Positions 34,348 to 43,200 of a stretch of 64,000 nucleotides of DNA are shown piece by piece. Position numbers and translations under genes: made by a program. The stretch's first letter is position 1. Each line of letters starts with the position of its first letter. The stretch comes from Actinomadura barringtoniae. Its GTDB lineage: Bacteria; Actinomycetota; Actinomycetes; Streptosporangiales; Streptosporangiaceae. The stretch spans positions 30,471-94,470 of the forward strand of contig NZ_JAGEOJ010000032.1 in the NCBI RefSeq assembly GCF_017573505.1, written 5' to 3'. The notes below the pieces were generated by a model. The model was given only the letters and a program-made list of their open reading frames with translations, was not told the DNA's origin and did no database searches.

Positions 34348-35100
34348 GTGTCGCGCGCCGAGATCTCCGCACCGGACCTGGAGCCGGACCCGGACCTGCC
34401 CGGCGGGTCCTGGGCCGTGCCGGTCGTCGCGGCGTTCGCCGGCCTGGTCTGCCTGGCCGTGCTGGTCGCGGCGGCGCTGCGCCTGGCGGGCGAGCTCACC
34501 CGCGACCCCACCGACGCCGAACGCCGGGACGCCGCCGCCACCGAGGTCGCCCGCCGCTACCTGACCTGGCCGGCCGCCCGGATGTTCCCCGACGCCCTCC
34601 CGTACACCCTCGACGTCGGCGGCGACGAGGTCGCGCGCCGCGCCGGGATCTCGCCCGACACCCGCTGCGCCACCGGCCTCGACCCGCAGCTCGCCGCGCT
34701 GCCCGACTGCCGTGCCGTCCTGCGCGCGGTCTACCTCGACCAGGCGCAGGGCCTGGCGATCACCCTCGGCGTCGCCGCGTTCGCCCAGGACAGCGCCGCC
34801 CGCGCCGCCGCGGCCCGCTTCTCGACCCGCCGCCCGAGCCCCGGCCTGCGGATGCTGGCCTTCCCCGGCTCGGTCACCGCCCGCCTCACCGACGCCGCCC
34901 GCCAGACCGCCGCCGTACGCCAGAACGGCCCGTACATCGTCGCCGCGACCGTCGGCTACGTGGACGGCCGCCCGTCGGTGAAGGGCGCCAAGCAGGAAGA
35001 GGCCGTGACGGCCCTGGCCCCGCAGCTGGCCGACGCGGTGCTCAAGCCCCTCGTCACCCCGGACCAGGTGAACTGCGACCTGCGAGAGTGGACGTGCTGA
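34348..35100 (+). CDS. A2: membrane-anchored partner protein of module 2
   Basis: 250 residues, paralogue of A1 and A3. An acidic, Pro-rich cytosolic N-terminus is followed by a transmembrane helix at about 22-45 (VPVVAAFAGLVCLAVLVAAAL) and an extracytoplasmic domain with TRDPTDAERRDAAATEVARR, a Cys in TRCATGL, LPDCRAVLRAVYLDQAQGLAITLG and the C-terminal CDLREWTC. The 25-bp gap after B1 and the seven-base overlap with B2 (GTGCTGA) indicate one transcriptional and translational unit. Function unknown; inferred partner of B2. Confidence 0.75.
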   Translation: MSRAEISAPDLEPDPDLPGGSWAVPVVAAFAGLVCLAVLVAAALRLAGELTRDPTDAERRDAAATEVARRYLTWPAARMFPDALPYTLDVGGDEVARRAGISPDTRCATGLDPQLAALPDCRAVLRAVYLDQAQGLAITLGVAAFAQDSAARAAAARFSTRRPSPGLRMLAFPGSVTARLTDAARQTAAVRQNGPYIVAATVGYVDGRPSVKGAKQEEAVTALAPQLADAVLKPLVTPDQVNCDLREWTC

Positions 35101-36284
35101 GGCTCCTGGCGGCGACGGCGGCCCTGGCGCTCATCGCCCCGTCCGCGGCCTACGCCGACGACATCCGCGACAAGACCACGCCCATCCTTGAATCGCTGAA
35201 GGTTCCCCAGGCCTGGTCCCTCAGCCGCGGCGCCGGCGTCACCGTGGCCGTCCTGGACTCAGGCGTCGACCCCGACCAGGCCGACCTCACCGGCTCGGTC
35301 ACCACCGGCCCCGACTACACCAGCGGCGCCAACCCCGCGGGCGTCGGCCCCAAGCGCCTGCACGGCACCAACATGGCCTCGATCATCGCCGGACACGGCC
35401 ACGGCCCGGGCAACGCCGACGGCATCATGGGCGTCGCGCCCCAGGCCCGCCTCCTGGCCCTGCGCGTGATCCTGGAGAACGACGAGCCGGGCTTCAACTA
35501 CTTCGCCTCCAACGAACGCTTCGAAGGCACCATCGCCCAAGGCGTCCGCTACGCCGTCGACCACGGCGTCGACGTCATCAACCTCTCCCTGGGCCGCAGC
35601 TCGCCCACCAAAGAGGAACGCCAAGCCGTCGCCTACGCCCTCTCCAAGAACGTCGTCGTAGTCGCCGCCGCAGGCAACGGCGGCGCCAGCGAAAAGGCCC
35701 GGCGCACCGGCCACGCCCCGTTCTCCTACCCCGCCTCGTTCCCCGGCGTCATCTCGGTCGCCGCCGTCGACGAGAACGGCGCCCACGCGGGCTTCTCCAA
35801 CCGCAACTCCTCCGTCGTCGTCTCCGCCCCCGGCGTCCACATCATCGGCGCGGGCCCCGGCGGCCAGTACTGGATCGGCGACGGCACCAGCCCCGCCACC
35901 GCGTTCGTCTCAGGCGTCGCCGCCCTGATCCGTTCCCGCCACCCAGGCCTCGCCCCCGCCCTCGTCACCCAGGCGATCGTCGCCAGCCCCCACCCCACCC
36001 GCCGCTACGACCTGGGCACCGGCTTCGGCGAGATCGACGCCCGCCAGGCCCTCACCGAATCCGACCGCCTGGCCTCCGCCCGCCCCAACGGCCTCGGCCT
36101 ACCCCCCGAAACCCGCTTCACCACCGCCGCCCCCCATCCCGTAACCGTCGTCCACCATGACACCCGAACCATCGTGATCACGGCCCTGATCTGCGCCCTC
36201 GCCGTCGCGGGAATGGTCCTGGGGTTTACCGTCGCCGCTGTCCGCCTCCGGACACGCCGCGCCCCCCTCCCGCAACCCGAATGA
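35094..36284 (+). CDS. B2: mycosin-like S8 serine protease
   Basis: 396 residues. Signal peptide (1-21, cleavage near YA-DD), subtilisin domain with catalytic Asp55 (VAVLDSGVD), His90 (KRLHGTNMASIIAG), oxyanion Asn in AAAGNGG and Ser266 (GDGTSPATAFVSG), then a transmembrane helix at about 359-382 and a short basic tail; unlike B1 it has no long Pro-rich cytosolic tail. The triad is intact, so it should be an active membrane-tethered extracellular protease. GTG 35094 is chosen because it aligns with the B1 and B3 starts (xTG CTG AGG), within the stop of A2; GTG 35088 is an alternative. Confidence 0.88.
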   Translation: MLRLLAATAALALIAPSAAYADDIRDKTTPILESLKVPQAWSLSRGAGVTVAVLDSGVDPDQADLTGSVTTGPDYTSGANPAGVGPKRLHGTNMASIIAGHGHGPGNADGIMGVAPQARLLALRVILENDEPGFNYFASNERFEGTIAQGVRYAVDHGVDVINLSLGRSSPTKEERQAVAYALSKNVVVVAAAGNGGASEKARRTGHAPFSYPASFPGVISVAAVDENGAHAGFSNRNSSVVVSAPGVHIIGAGPGGQYWIGDGTSPATAFVSGVAALIRSRHPGLAPALVTQAIVASPHPTRRYDLGTGFGEIDARQALTESDRLASARPNGLGLPPETRFTTAAPHPVTVVHHDTRTIVITALICALAVAGMVLGFTVAAVRLRTRRAPLPQPE

Positions 36285-36311
36285 GACCCGGCGTCAACAA
36301 GATCAATCCCC

Positions 36312-37091
36312 GTGTCCGAAACACCCGAATTGTCGCCCCCGGTGCGACGCCCCCGCCGGCTCCTGGCAGCGGCCCTGGCCGCCCTCGGCCTGGCCTCCAT
36401 CATCGGCGGCGGCACGGCCATCGCCGCCGACATCACCCGCAAGCCCACGGCGAAGGAACGTGACAAGGCCGGCGAGAAAGAGATCGCGACCCGCTGGCGC
36501 CGCCTCAACGCCGCCGAGATCTTCCCCACCTCGTTCGAGCCGGGCCTGGCCACCCAGTACGCCGCCGTCAACGGCAACGAAAAGGACCCGCTCCTGCGCT
36601 CGCAACGAGCCGGGATCGCCGCGCCCGCGCCCTGCGCGGAGGCGCTGGACCCCAAGCTCGCGGCGGTCGCCCTGAAACACGGCTGCAGTCAGGTCCTGCG
36701 CGCGACGTACGTGGACTCGAGCGGGACCATGGCCACGACACTGGGGATCGCGGTCATGCCCGACAGCCGTGCGGTCGACCGCGCCGAAGGAGCCTTCGAC
36801 TCCGCGCTGGGCACGAACGCGGCCAAGGAACGCTTCGGCGTACGCGTCGTCGCGTTCCCGGGCACACCGGCACGCAACTTCGCCGACGCGAACCGTCAGG
36901 ACTTCTTCGAGGGCTCCAACGGCACGCCCTACCTGTTCTTCCGCTCGAGCGGGTGGCTCGTGGCGCGCGGCCACGTCGACCGCGACCGCGTCACCGAGAC
37001 GTTCGGCTTCGCCGACACCGCGCTCGGCAAGGTGATCCACACGTTCAGCCTCATCGAGGCACCCTGCAAGCGGAAGGACGTCCGATGCTGA
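36312..37091 (+). CDS. A3: membrane-anchored partner protein of module 3
   Basis: 259 residues, the most diverged of the three A paralogues. Transmembrane helix at about 17-38 (LLAAALAALGLASIIGGG), then ADITRKPTAKERDKAGEKEIATRWRRL and AAEIFPTSF, APCAEAL, HGCSQVLRATYVDSSGTMATTLG, VVAFPGTPARNFADANRQD and the final CKRKDVRC. The cysteine pattern matches A1 and A2. It overlaps B3 by seven bases (ATGCTGA). It pairs with the catalytically dead B3, so its role may be structural or regulatory (inference). Confidence 0.72.
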   Translation: MSETPELSPPVRRPRRLLAAALAALGLASIIGGGTAIAADITRKPTAKERDKAGEKEIATRWRRLNAAEIFPTSFEPGLATQYAAVNGNEKDPLLRSQRAGIAAPAPCAEALDPKLAAVALKHGCSQVLRATYVDSSGTMATTLGIAVMPDSRAVDRAEGAFDSALGTNAAKERFGVRVVAFPGTPARNFADANRQDFFEGSNGTPYLFFRSSGWLVARGHVDRDRVTETFGFADTALGKVIHTFSLIEAPCKRKDVRC

Positions 37092-38236
37092 GCCGCCGCC
37101 TCGCGCTGCCGCTCGCCACGGGCCTGCTCGTCGCTCTCGCCCCGCCCCTGGCACGCCCGGCGCAGGCGGATCCCGTCGAATGGGCCAGACGCCTCGGGAA
37201 CGACTACCTCCAGGCGCAGCAGGTCACGCGGGGCAAGGGCGTCACGGTCGCGCTGCTCGGCGACGGCGTGGCGTCGGGCGTGCACACGCTGGACGGCCGC
37301 CTGGCCAAAGAGAAGGACTTCGTCCACACGCCCCACCCGAAGCGAGTGTTCGGCACGCTCATCGCCACCTACCTGGCGGGCAGCGGACCGACCAGCGACT
37401 CGCCGTTCGGCGTCCGCGGGCTCGCCCCGGCGGTGAGGGTCCTGCCTGTGCGCATCGAGGCGTCCTCGAAGGAAGCCGGATTCGAGAAATGGAACAAGAC
37501 CGCCGACTGGGACGACATCATCGCGAAGGGCATCCGCTACGCCGCGGACCAGAAGGCGGACGTGATCGTGCTGCTTCCGGGCGACGAGGACCGCTGGGGG
37601 CTGATCCGATCGGCCGTGGCCTACGCCCTCAGCAAGAACGCGGTCATCATCGCCTCCAGCAGCAACGACGACGCCGCCGGCATCGTCTCCCCGCGGGCGA
37701 ACGCCGGTGTGATCGGAGTCGCGGCCCTGAACGCGAAGGGAAAGCGCGACGGCAAGATGACCACCGCGAGCACCCGCACCTTCGTGGCGGCTCCCGGCTT
37801 CAAGCAGCCCACCACCGGACCCGGGAACGACCCGTGGACCTTCTGGGGCGGAGGCCCGGCGGTGACCTGGGTCGCGGCCGCCGTGGCGCTCGTCAAGGCC
37901 GAATACCCCAAGCTCACGCCCCCGCAGGTGGAGCAGGCCATCGCCCTGTCGGCGCGCAACCCCAAGGGCCGCGGCCGCTACGACACCGACATCGGCTTCG
38001 GGATCGTCAACCCGGACGGCGCGCTCAAGGAAGCCCGCACGCTCGCCAAGGCCCCACCCTCCGCTCCGCCCGCGCAGCCGGCCGTCCTCGACACCGAGCA
38101 CTTCGGCGGGAAGCCGAGCGCGATCCGGGCCGTGCCGTACAACCCCGTGTGGATCGGGGGCTTCGGGGCGCTGATGCTCGCGGGGCTGGCGTCGATCGTG
38201 GTGGCGGTGCGGCTGTTCACCCGGAGGCGTTCATGA
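37085..38236 (+). CDS. B3: S8 pseudoprotease, catalytic triad lost
   Basis: 383 residues. The fold is clearly that of B1/B2: signal peptide (1-28), GKGVTVALLGDGV, GIRYAADQKADVIVL, VGVAAL-like strands, GFGIVNPDGAL and a C-terminal transmembrane helix (about 356-378). Aligned with B2, catalytic Asp is Gly59, catalytic His is Phe89 (KRVFGT versus KRLHGT) and catalytic Ser is Gly257 (GGGPAV versus GTSPAT); the oxyanion Asn survives in SSSND. The frame is intact over the full length with normal codon use, so it is a maintained protein and not an obvious pseudogene. Probable role: non-catalytic regulator, decoy or scaffold for the active siblings (inference). Confidence 0.85.
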   Translation: MLSRRLALPLATGLLVALAPPLARPAQADPVEWARRLGNDYLQAQQVTRGKGVTVALLGDGVASGVHTLDGRLAKEKDFVHTPHPKRVFGTLIATYLAGSGPTSDSPFGVRGLAPAVRVLPVRIEASSKEAGFEKWNKTADWDDIIAKGIRYAADQKADVIVLLPGDEDRWGLIRSAVAYALSKNAVIIASSSNDDAAGIVSPRANAGVIGVAALNAKGKRDGKMTTASTRTFVAAPGFKQPTTGPGNDPWTFWGGGPAVTWVAAAVALVKAEYPKLTPPQVEQAIALSARNPKGRGRYDTDIGFGIVNPDGALKEARTLAKAPPSAPPAQPAVLDTEHFGGKPSAIRAVPYNPVWIGGFGALMLAGLASIVVAVRLFTRRRS

Positions 38237-38436
38237 GGCGGCGGCTTGTGGCGATCGTCGTGGCCCTGCTCCCACCGAGCATCTCGACGGGAAGAAGGCC
38301 GGGGCTGTTCGGGCGGTGCGGTACGACCCGGTGTATCGGGGGGTTCGGGGTGCTTGCTGTGGTGGGGTTGGGGGCGATCTTGGTGGCCGGGTGGTCGGTG
38401 TCGCGGGCATCATCGGGGGATGCAGAGCGAGCCTGA
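38233..38436 (+). pseudogene. Relic of a fourth B-type protease gene
   Basis: Starts ATGAGGCGGCGG inside the B3 stop (ATGA) and encodes a signal-peptide-like MRRRLVAIVVALLPP. From 38274 the DNA matches the B3 region beginning at 38093 (ACCGAGCAC...): read in the shifted frame it gives TEHLDGKKAGAVRAVRYDPVY, versus TEHFGGKPSAIRAVPYNPVW in B3. A two-base deletion at about 38334/38335 then restores the original frame for IGGFGVLAVVGLGAILVAGW, matching the B3 transmembrane end. The whole protease domain is missing. The residual 67-codon frame could still be translated as a small membrane peptide, but I read it as a decayed gene. Confidence 0.75.
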
Positions 38437-38725
38437 CGAGTATGCCGAGGCGGTCCTGGATCTGGTGGACCAGATTCCGCCTGGGCGGGTCATGTCGTAC
38501 GGGGACGTCGCGGAGATGATCGGGCGGGGCGGGCCGCGGCAGGTGGGGCGGGTGATGTCGCTGTACGGGGGTGGCGTGCCTTGGTGGCGGGTACTCAGGG
38601 CCGATGGGTCGTTCCTGCCGGGGCATGAGGTCAGGGCGCTGGCGGCTTACCGGGAGGAAGGGACCCCGCTCAAGTCGGACGGGGGACGGGTGGACATGCG
38701 GACGGCGCGTTGGGACGGGGCCTGA
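38420..38725 (+). CDS. Alkyltransferase-like (ATL) DNA-binding protein
   Basis: 101 residues homologous to the DNA-binding domain of O6-methylguanine methyltransferases: IPPGRVMSYGDVAEMIG, GRGGPRQVGRVMS and VPWWRVLRADG. The alkyl-acceptor Cys of the PCHR motif is replaced (PWWR), so it cannot remove alkyl groups; ATL proteins flip and mark O6-alkylguanine for nucleotide excision repair. ATG 38420 overlaps the end of the protease relic by 17 bases. The last 79 bases overlap the convergent glycosidase gene in antisense. Confidence 0.88.
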   Translation: MQSEPDEYAEAVLDLVDQIPPGRVMSYGDVAEMIGRGGPRQVGRVMSLYGGGVPWWRVLRADGSFLPGHEVRALAAYREEGTPLKSDGGRVDMRTARWDGA

Positions 38726-40113
38726 TCGCGGGTGACGAGGACGGCGCTGCCCACCTTGCGTTCGTGCTGGTCTGAGGGTTCGTTCACGACGTGGCCGCGG
38801 ACGACCATGGTGGTGGAGCCGCCACCGTCCAGGTTGACGGCGTCGGTGGCGCCCAGCCTGCGCATGAGGGCGGCGCCTTCGGGGAGCGTCATTCCGGCGC
38901 TGTGGGGCGAACGGCCGTCGACGGTGACCAGGAGGATGCGGCCTTGGGCGTCGATGCCCGCCATGGTGCGGGGGCCTCGGCGCATGACCATGGCGTAGAA
39001 CGGGCCGGGGCGGGCGGCGACGGAGGATGAGCCGGCGTTGAGCTCCACGCGGCCGTTGCGGACCAGGGTCACGTTGCCGCCGACCGCGTAGGTGCCGGGG
39101 AGCATCGGGACGGGCAGGCCGGTGCGGCGGTCGGTGACCTTGGCGTAGATGGAGAGCGTTCGGCCGCGAGGGGTGTGGGCGGCCAGCCACGCGGCGCCGG
39201 TGCCGGTGCCCTGGAGGAGGATCTTGCCGGTGGGGACGGTGGAGCCGCGCCTGGTGCGGTCGCGGGTCCAGGTGCTCTGGACTGTTTGGGTGTCGCGGTC
39301 GATGAGGACTTCGCGGGAGGGGACGCGGGGGAGCGCGGCACCGTATTCGTGGGTGAACGCGACGACCGAGTTCTTGCCGGGGAGGGCGTTGAGGCCGGTA
39401 CCGCGGGCTTTCTCGCCTGGGGGCCTGATTTTGAGGCGGGCGTAGAGCTCGGTGACCGATGCGTCGAGGCCCTGGAGGAGGAGTGCGCTGCGGCGGCCCT
39501 TGTCGGAGCTCAGCAGGGTGCCGTTCTCGATGAGGGCGCCGACCGGATCGCCGGGGATGGCGGAGCCGATCAGGAAGAAGCCGCCGTTCACCCCGGCGAG
39601 TGCGCCCTTCGACATCGCGCGGACGGTTTCTGGCCTGGCGGTGCTGCGGCCGGTCGTTATCCGTACGCGGCCGGGGTCTGCGCGGAGGATGTGGATTCGC
39701 CAGGGGCCGGAGGTCGGGCTGCCGTCGGCGGCCAGGGGTTCGGGGGCTGAGTTGAGGGCGCGTGCGTTTTTGGTGGGCTTGCTGAGCTTTTGGGCTAGGG
39801 CCTTTGCTTTGGCCGCCGTACGGAAGTGGCCTACGCGGACGGAGTAGCCGAGGCGGCGCGGGGCCATGTCCAGGGCGGCCGGCGTACGGACCTCGCGCAT
39901 GACGCCGTTCAGGCCGCGGGCCTTGAGGTTGCGCAGGTGCGCCTCGGCGGTCGCGCGGCTGCCGAACGCGGGGCGCACGGTGACGGTCCAGGGGGCGGAA
40001 GGCGCCTTGCCGAAGTCGTTGCGCGTCCAGGTGACGCCGGGGGCCAACAGGGCGATCGGGGGCGGGGCCGTCATGGTCAGCGACGCCATCACGGTCACAC
40101 TGCGCAAGATCAC
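38647..40113 (-). CDS. Secreted phosphodiester glycosidase (NAGPA) family protein
   Basis: 488 residues. A hydrophobic N-terminus (SVTVMASLTMTAPPPIALLAPG) suggests export. Residues about 40-120 contain two SPOR-like halves (WTVTVRPAFGSRATAEAHLRNL, then YSVRVGHFRTAAKAKALAQKL), which could bind peptidoglycan. The C-terminal domain (about 145-470) is the phosphodiester N-acetylglucosaminidase fold: LAGVNGGFF, ENGTLLSS and TDAVNLDGGGSTTMVV. Such proteins hydrolyse sugar phosphodiesters, in bacteria probably on cell-wall polymers. GTG 40113 is taken as start; ATG 40089 is possible, and neither has a clear ribosome-binding site. The 3' end overlaps the ATL gene in antisense. Confidence 0.82.
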   Translation of the reverse strand: MILRSVTVMASLTMTAPPPIALLAPGVTWTRNDFGKAPSAPWTVTVRPAFGSRATAEAHLRNLKARGLNGVMREVRTPAALDMAPRRLGYSVRVGHFRTAAKAKALAQKLSKPTKNARALNSAPEPLAADGSPTSGPWRIHILRADPGRVRITTGRSTARPETVRAMSKGALAGVNGGFFLIGSAIPGDPVGALIENGTLLSSDKGRRSALLLQGLDASVTELYARLKIRPPGEKARGTGLNALPGKNSVVAFTHEYGAALPRVPSREVLIDRDTQTVQSTWTRDRTRRGSTVPTGKILLQGTGTGAAWLAAHTPRGRTLSIYAKVTDRRTGLPVPMLPGTYAVGGNVTLVRNGRVELNAGSSSVAARPGPFYAMVMRRGPRTMAGIDAQGRILLVTVDGRSPHSAGMTLPEGAALMRRLGATDAVNLDGGGSTTMVVRGHVVNEPSDQHERKVGSAVLVTRDQAPSQRAVRMSTRPPSDLSGVPSSR

Positions 40114-40211
40114 GCTGACGAAAGGTAGCAGGGGGAACGCGGGAGGGGCGGGAGCCCGCAGGCCCCCGCCCCTCCGTTCAGCGAATCGTCACCTCAGTGA
40201 GGCGGACGCCG

Positions 40212-43200
40212 TCACCAGTGCCAGCGCGTCCTCCGTTCGTTGCCGGTCAGGACGAGCACCCGGGCCGGGCCGCACTTGTTGTCGCTCGGGTCGATCTCGT
40301 CCTTCACCGCGACCGAGGCCGACACCTGCGGCGTACAGGCGCCGTCCGCGCACACGTTGCCGGTGAACTCGATCATCGGGTACGAGTCGCCCGGCTGGAG
40401 CGCGTCGTCGCCGGTGCCCGGGCGGGTGCAGGTGACGTCGTAGTCGCCCGTGACGCACTTCCAGCCCGTCCCGGAGACCGTGGTGACGTCGATGCCCTTC
40501 GGCATCGGGAACTTCACCGTGACCGGGCCGTCCGTCGGCTCGGTGTCGGCCGCGTTCGCCACCTCCAGCTGGAACGTGGCGGGCTGCCCGGCCACGACGT
40601 CGCCGAGCTGGCGGGCCGTGACGGACAGGTTCGGGCCGACCGCCGGGCCGACGATGAGGCCCTTCTTGGCGTCACAGGCGTTGTTCTTCGGGTTCACGTC
40701 GCCCGGGGTGTCCACGACCGCCCGCGGGTAGACGGTCCCGACCTGGCCCTCGTCGACCTTGACGTCGATCTGGATCGGCGGGAACGCCGAACCGCCGTCG
40801 AGCGCGTCGTCGCCGGTGCCGGGCCGGGTGCAGGTGACCTTCTGCCCGGTGACGCGGCAGTCCCAGCCGGGACCGGCCGCCTTGGTGACGGTCTGGCCGT
40901 CCGGCACCACGAAGGTCTCGGTGACCTTCTGGTACGTCGGGCCCGCGCCCTTGGCGTTGGACACGTCCACCCGGTAGGTGCCGGTGCCCGGCGAGGTGAA
41001 CGCCTTCACCGGCGTGACGACCGTGGTGAGGTCCGGCCCGATGATCCGGATCGGTACCTCGACGGACGGCGCCGTGTTGTTGTCGGTGTCGGTGTCGCCC
41101 TTGGTGTCGACGTGCGCGGTCGGCCTCGCCGGGCCGGCCGTGCCCGCCGGGATGGCGACCTTCACCAGGACCGGCGGGTAGGACTCGCCCGGCTTCAGCG
41201 GGTCCGTACGGCGGCAGGTGACCTTGCGGCCCGCCGTCGTGCAGTCCCAGCCGTCGCCGTCGGCCGAGGTGACCTTCTGGCCGACCGGGACCGTGATGGA
41301 CTCGGTCGCGGGCCCGGTGCTCGGCCCGGCGTCGGGCGCGTTCGACACGTCCACCTGGTAGACGCCCTCACCGGGCGAGGTGAACTCGCCCTTCGGCGTG
41401 ACCTTGGTGGTCAGGTCCGGGCCCTTGGCGCGGACCGGGAACTCGGCCTTGGCCGTGTCGTTGGCGGGCCGCACGTCGCCCTTGGTGGCGACGGTCGCGG
41501 CCGGCTTGACCGGGCCGGTGGTGGACGCCGCGGTGTCCACCGGGATCCGTACGGTCGGGAACGTGGCGCCCGGCTGCAGCCCGTCGGTACGGGTGCAGGT
41601 GACCTTCTGGCCGGAGGTGCCGCAGTCCCAGCCCTCGCCGGTCACCTCGCCCGGCGTCTGCCCGTCCGGAACGGTGAACGTCGCGGTGACCGGGTCGGTG
41701 CTCGGGCCCGCGGCGTCGTCATTGCCGACATCGAGCGTGTAGACGCCCCTGCCCGGTGCGACGAACTCGCCCTCGCGGCCGATCACCGTGGACAGGTCGG
41801 GTCCCTTCTTCCTGATCGGCAGCTCGGCCTTGGCGGTGTTGTCGCTCGGGTCGAGCTCGCCGGTCGTGGTCGAGGTCGCGGTGACCGTGGACGGACCGTC
41901 GGTGCCCGCGGGGATGTCCACGGTCACCTTGATGGACGGGTAGGTCACGCCCGGCTTCAGCACGTCGTCGCCGTTGCCGGGCCGGGTGCAGGTGACCTTC
42001 TGGCCGGACGGCGTGCACTCCCAGCCGTCGCCGGTGGCGGCCTTGATGGCCTGGCCGTCCGGGATCGTGACGGTCCCGGTCACGGCGCCGACGGTCGGCG
42101 CCGCGCCCTTGGCGTTGGCCACGTACACCTTGTAGACGCCGCCGCCCGGCGAGGACAGCACGCCGTCGGCCGCGACCTTGGTGTTCAGGTCCGGGCCGTA
42201 CGCCTTGACCGTGCCGTCCAGCGGCGGCGCGGTGTCGTTGCGCGGCTCGGTGTCGCCCGGCGTCTTGATGACCGCCTTCGGCGAGAGCGGGCCCCGCACC
42301 CCGGCCGCCGTGTCCACCGTGATCTTGATCGGCGGGTACGACGCGCCCGGCTGCAGGACGTCCTCGCGGGTGCAGGCGATCTGCTGCCCGGACGTGGTGC
42401 ACTTCCAGCCGTCGCCGGTCACCTCGCGCGGCGTCTGGCCGTCCGGGACGACGAACGTCTCGGTGGCTGGGCCGGTCGTCGGGCCCGCGTTGCGGTCGTT
42501 GTGCACGTCGGCCTGGTAGACGCCGGTGCCCGGCGAGGTGAACTCGCCCTCGCGGGTCACCACGGTCGACAGGTCCGGGCCGAGGATCCTGATCGGGATC
42601 TCGGCGGCCGCGGTGTTGTCGCTCGGGTCGGTCTCACCCTTGGTGTCGGCCTTCACGGTCGGCTTGGCCGGTCCGGCGGTGCCCGCCGGGATCTGCACGT
42701 CCACCCGGATCGGCGGGTGCGCGCGGCCCGGCTGCAGGACCGCGGGGTTGGTGCAGGTGACCTGCTGCCCGCTGGTCTCGCACTCCCAGCCGTCGCCGGT
42801 CACGCCCTTGATGACCTGGCCGTCCGGAACGGTCAGCGTCGCGACGTCGGGCTGGTAGCTCGGCCCGGCGCCCTTGGCGTTGGACACGTCGATCTTGTAG
42901 GTGCCGGTGCCGGGCGCGGTGAACTCGCCCTCGGCGGCGATCCCCACGGTCAGGTCGGGTCCCTTGGACTTGATCGGGAGCTGGGCCGTTGCCGTGTCGT
43001 TCTTGGTGTTGACGTCCCCGGTGGTGGCGCTGGTCGCGGTCACGGTGACCGGGCCGGTCGCGCCCGCCGGGACGGCCGTCCGGACGGTGATCGTCGGGAA
43101 CGCCTCGCCGCCCTTCAGCGCGTCGGGCCGGGTGCAGGTGACCTTCTGGCCGGACGTGCTGCACGTCCAGCCGTCGCCGCCCGCGCCCTTGACGGCCTGG

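Noticed and set aside
32853..36284. Type VII secretion (ESX) locus
   Set aside because: B1 and B2 look like mycosins, but no EccB, EccC, EccD, EccE, PE/PPE or WXG100 gene is present in the window.
38420..38725. Active O6-methylguanine-DNA methyltransferase
   Set aside because: The acceptor Cys of PCHR is absent (PWWR), so it is an ATL protein.
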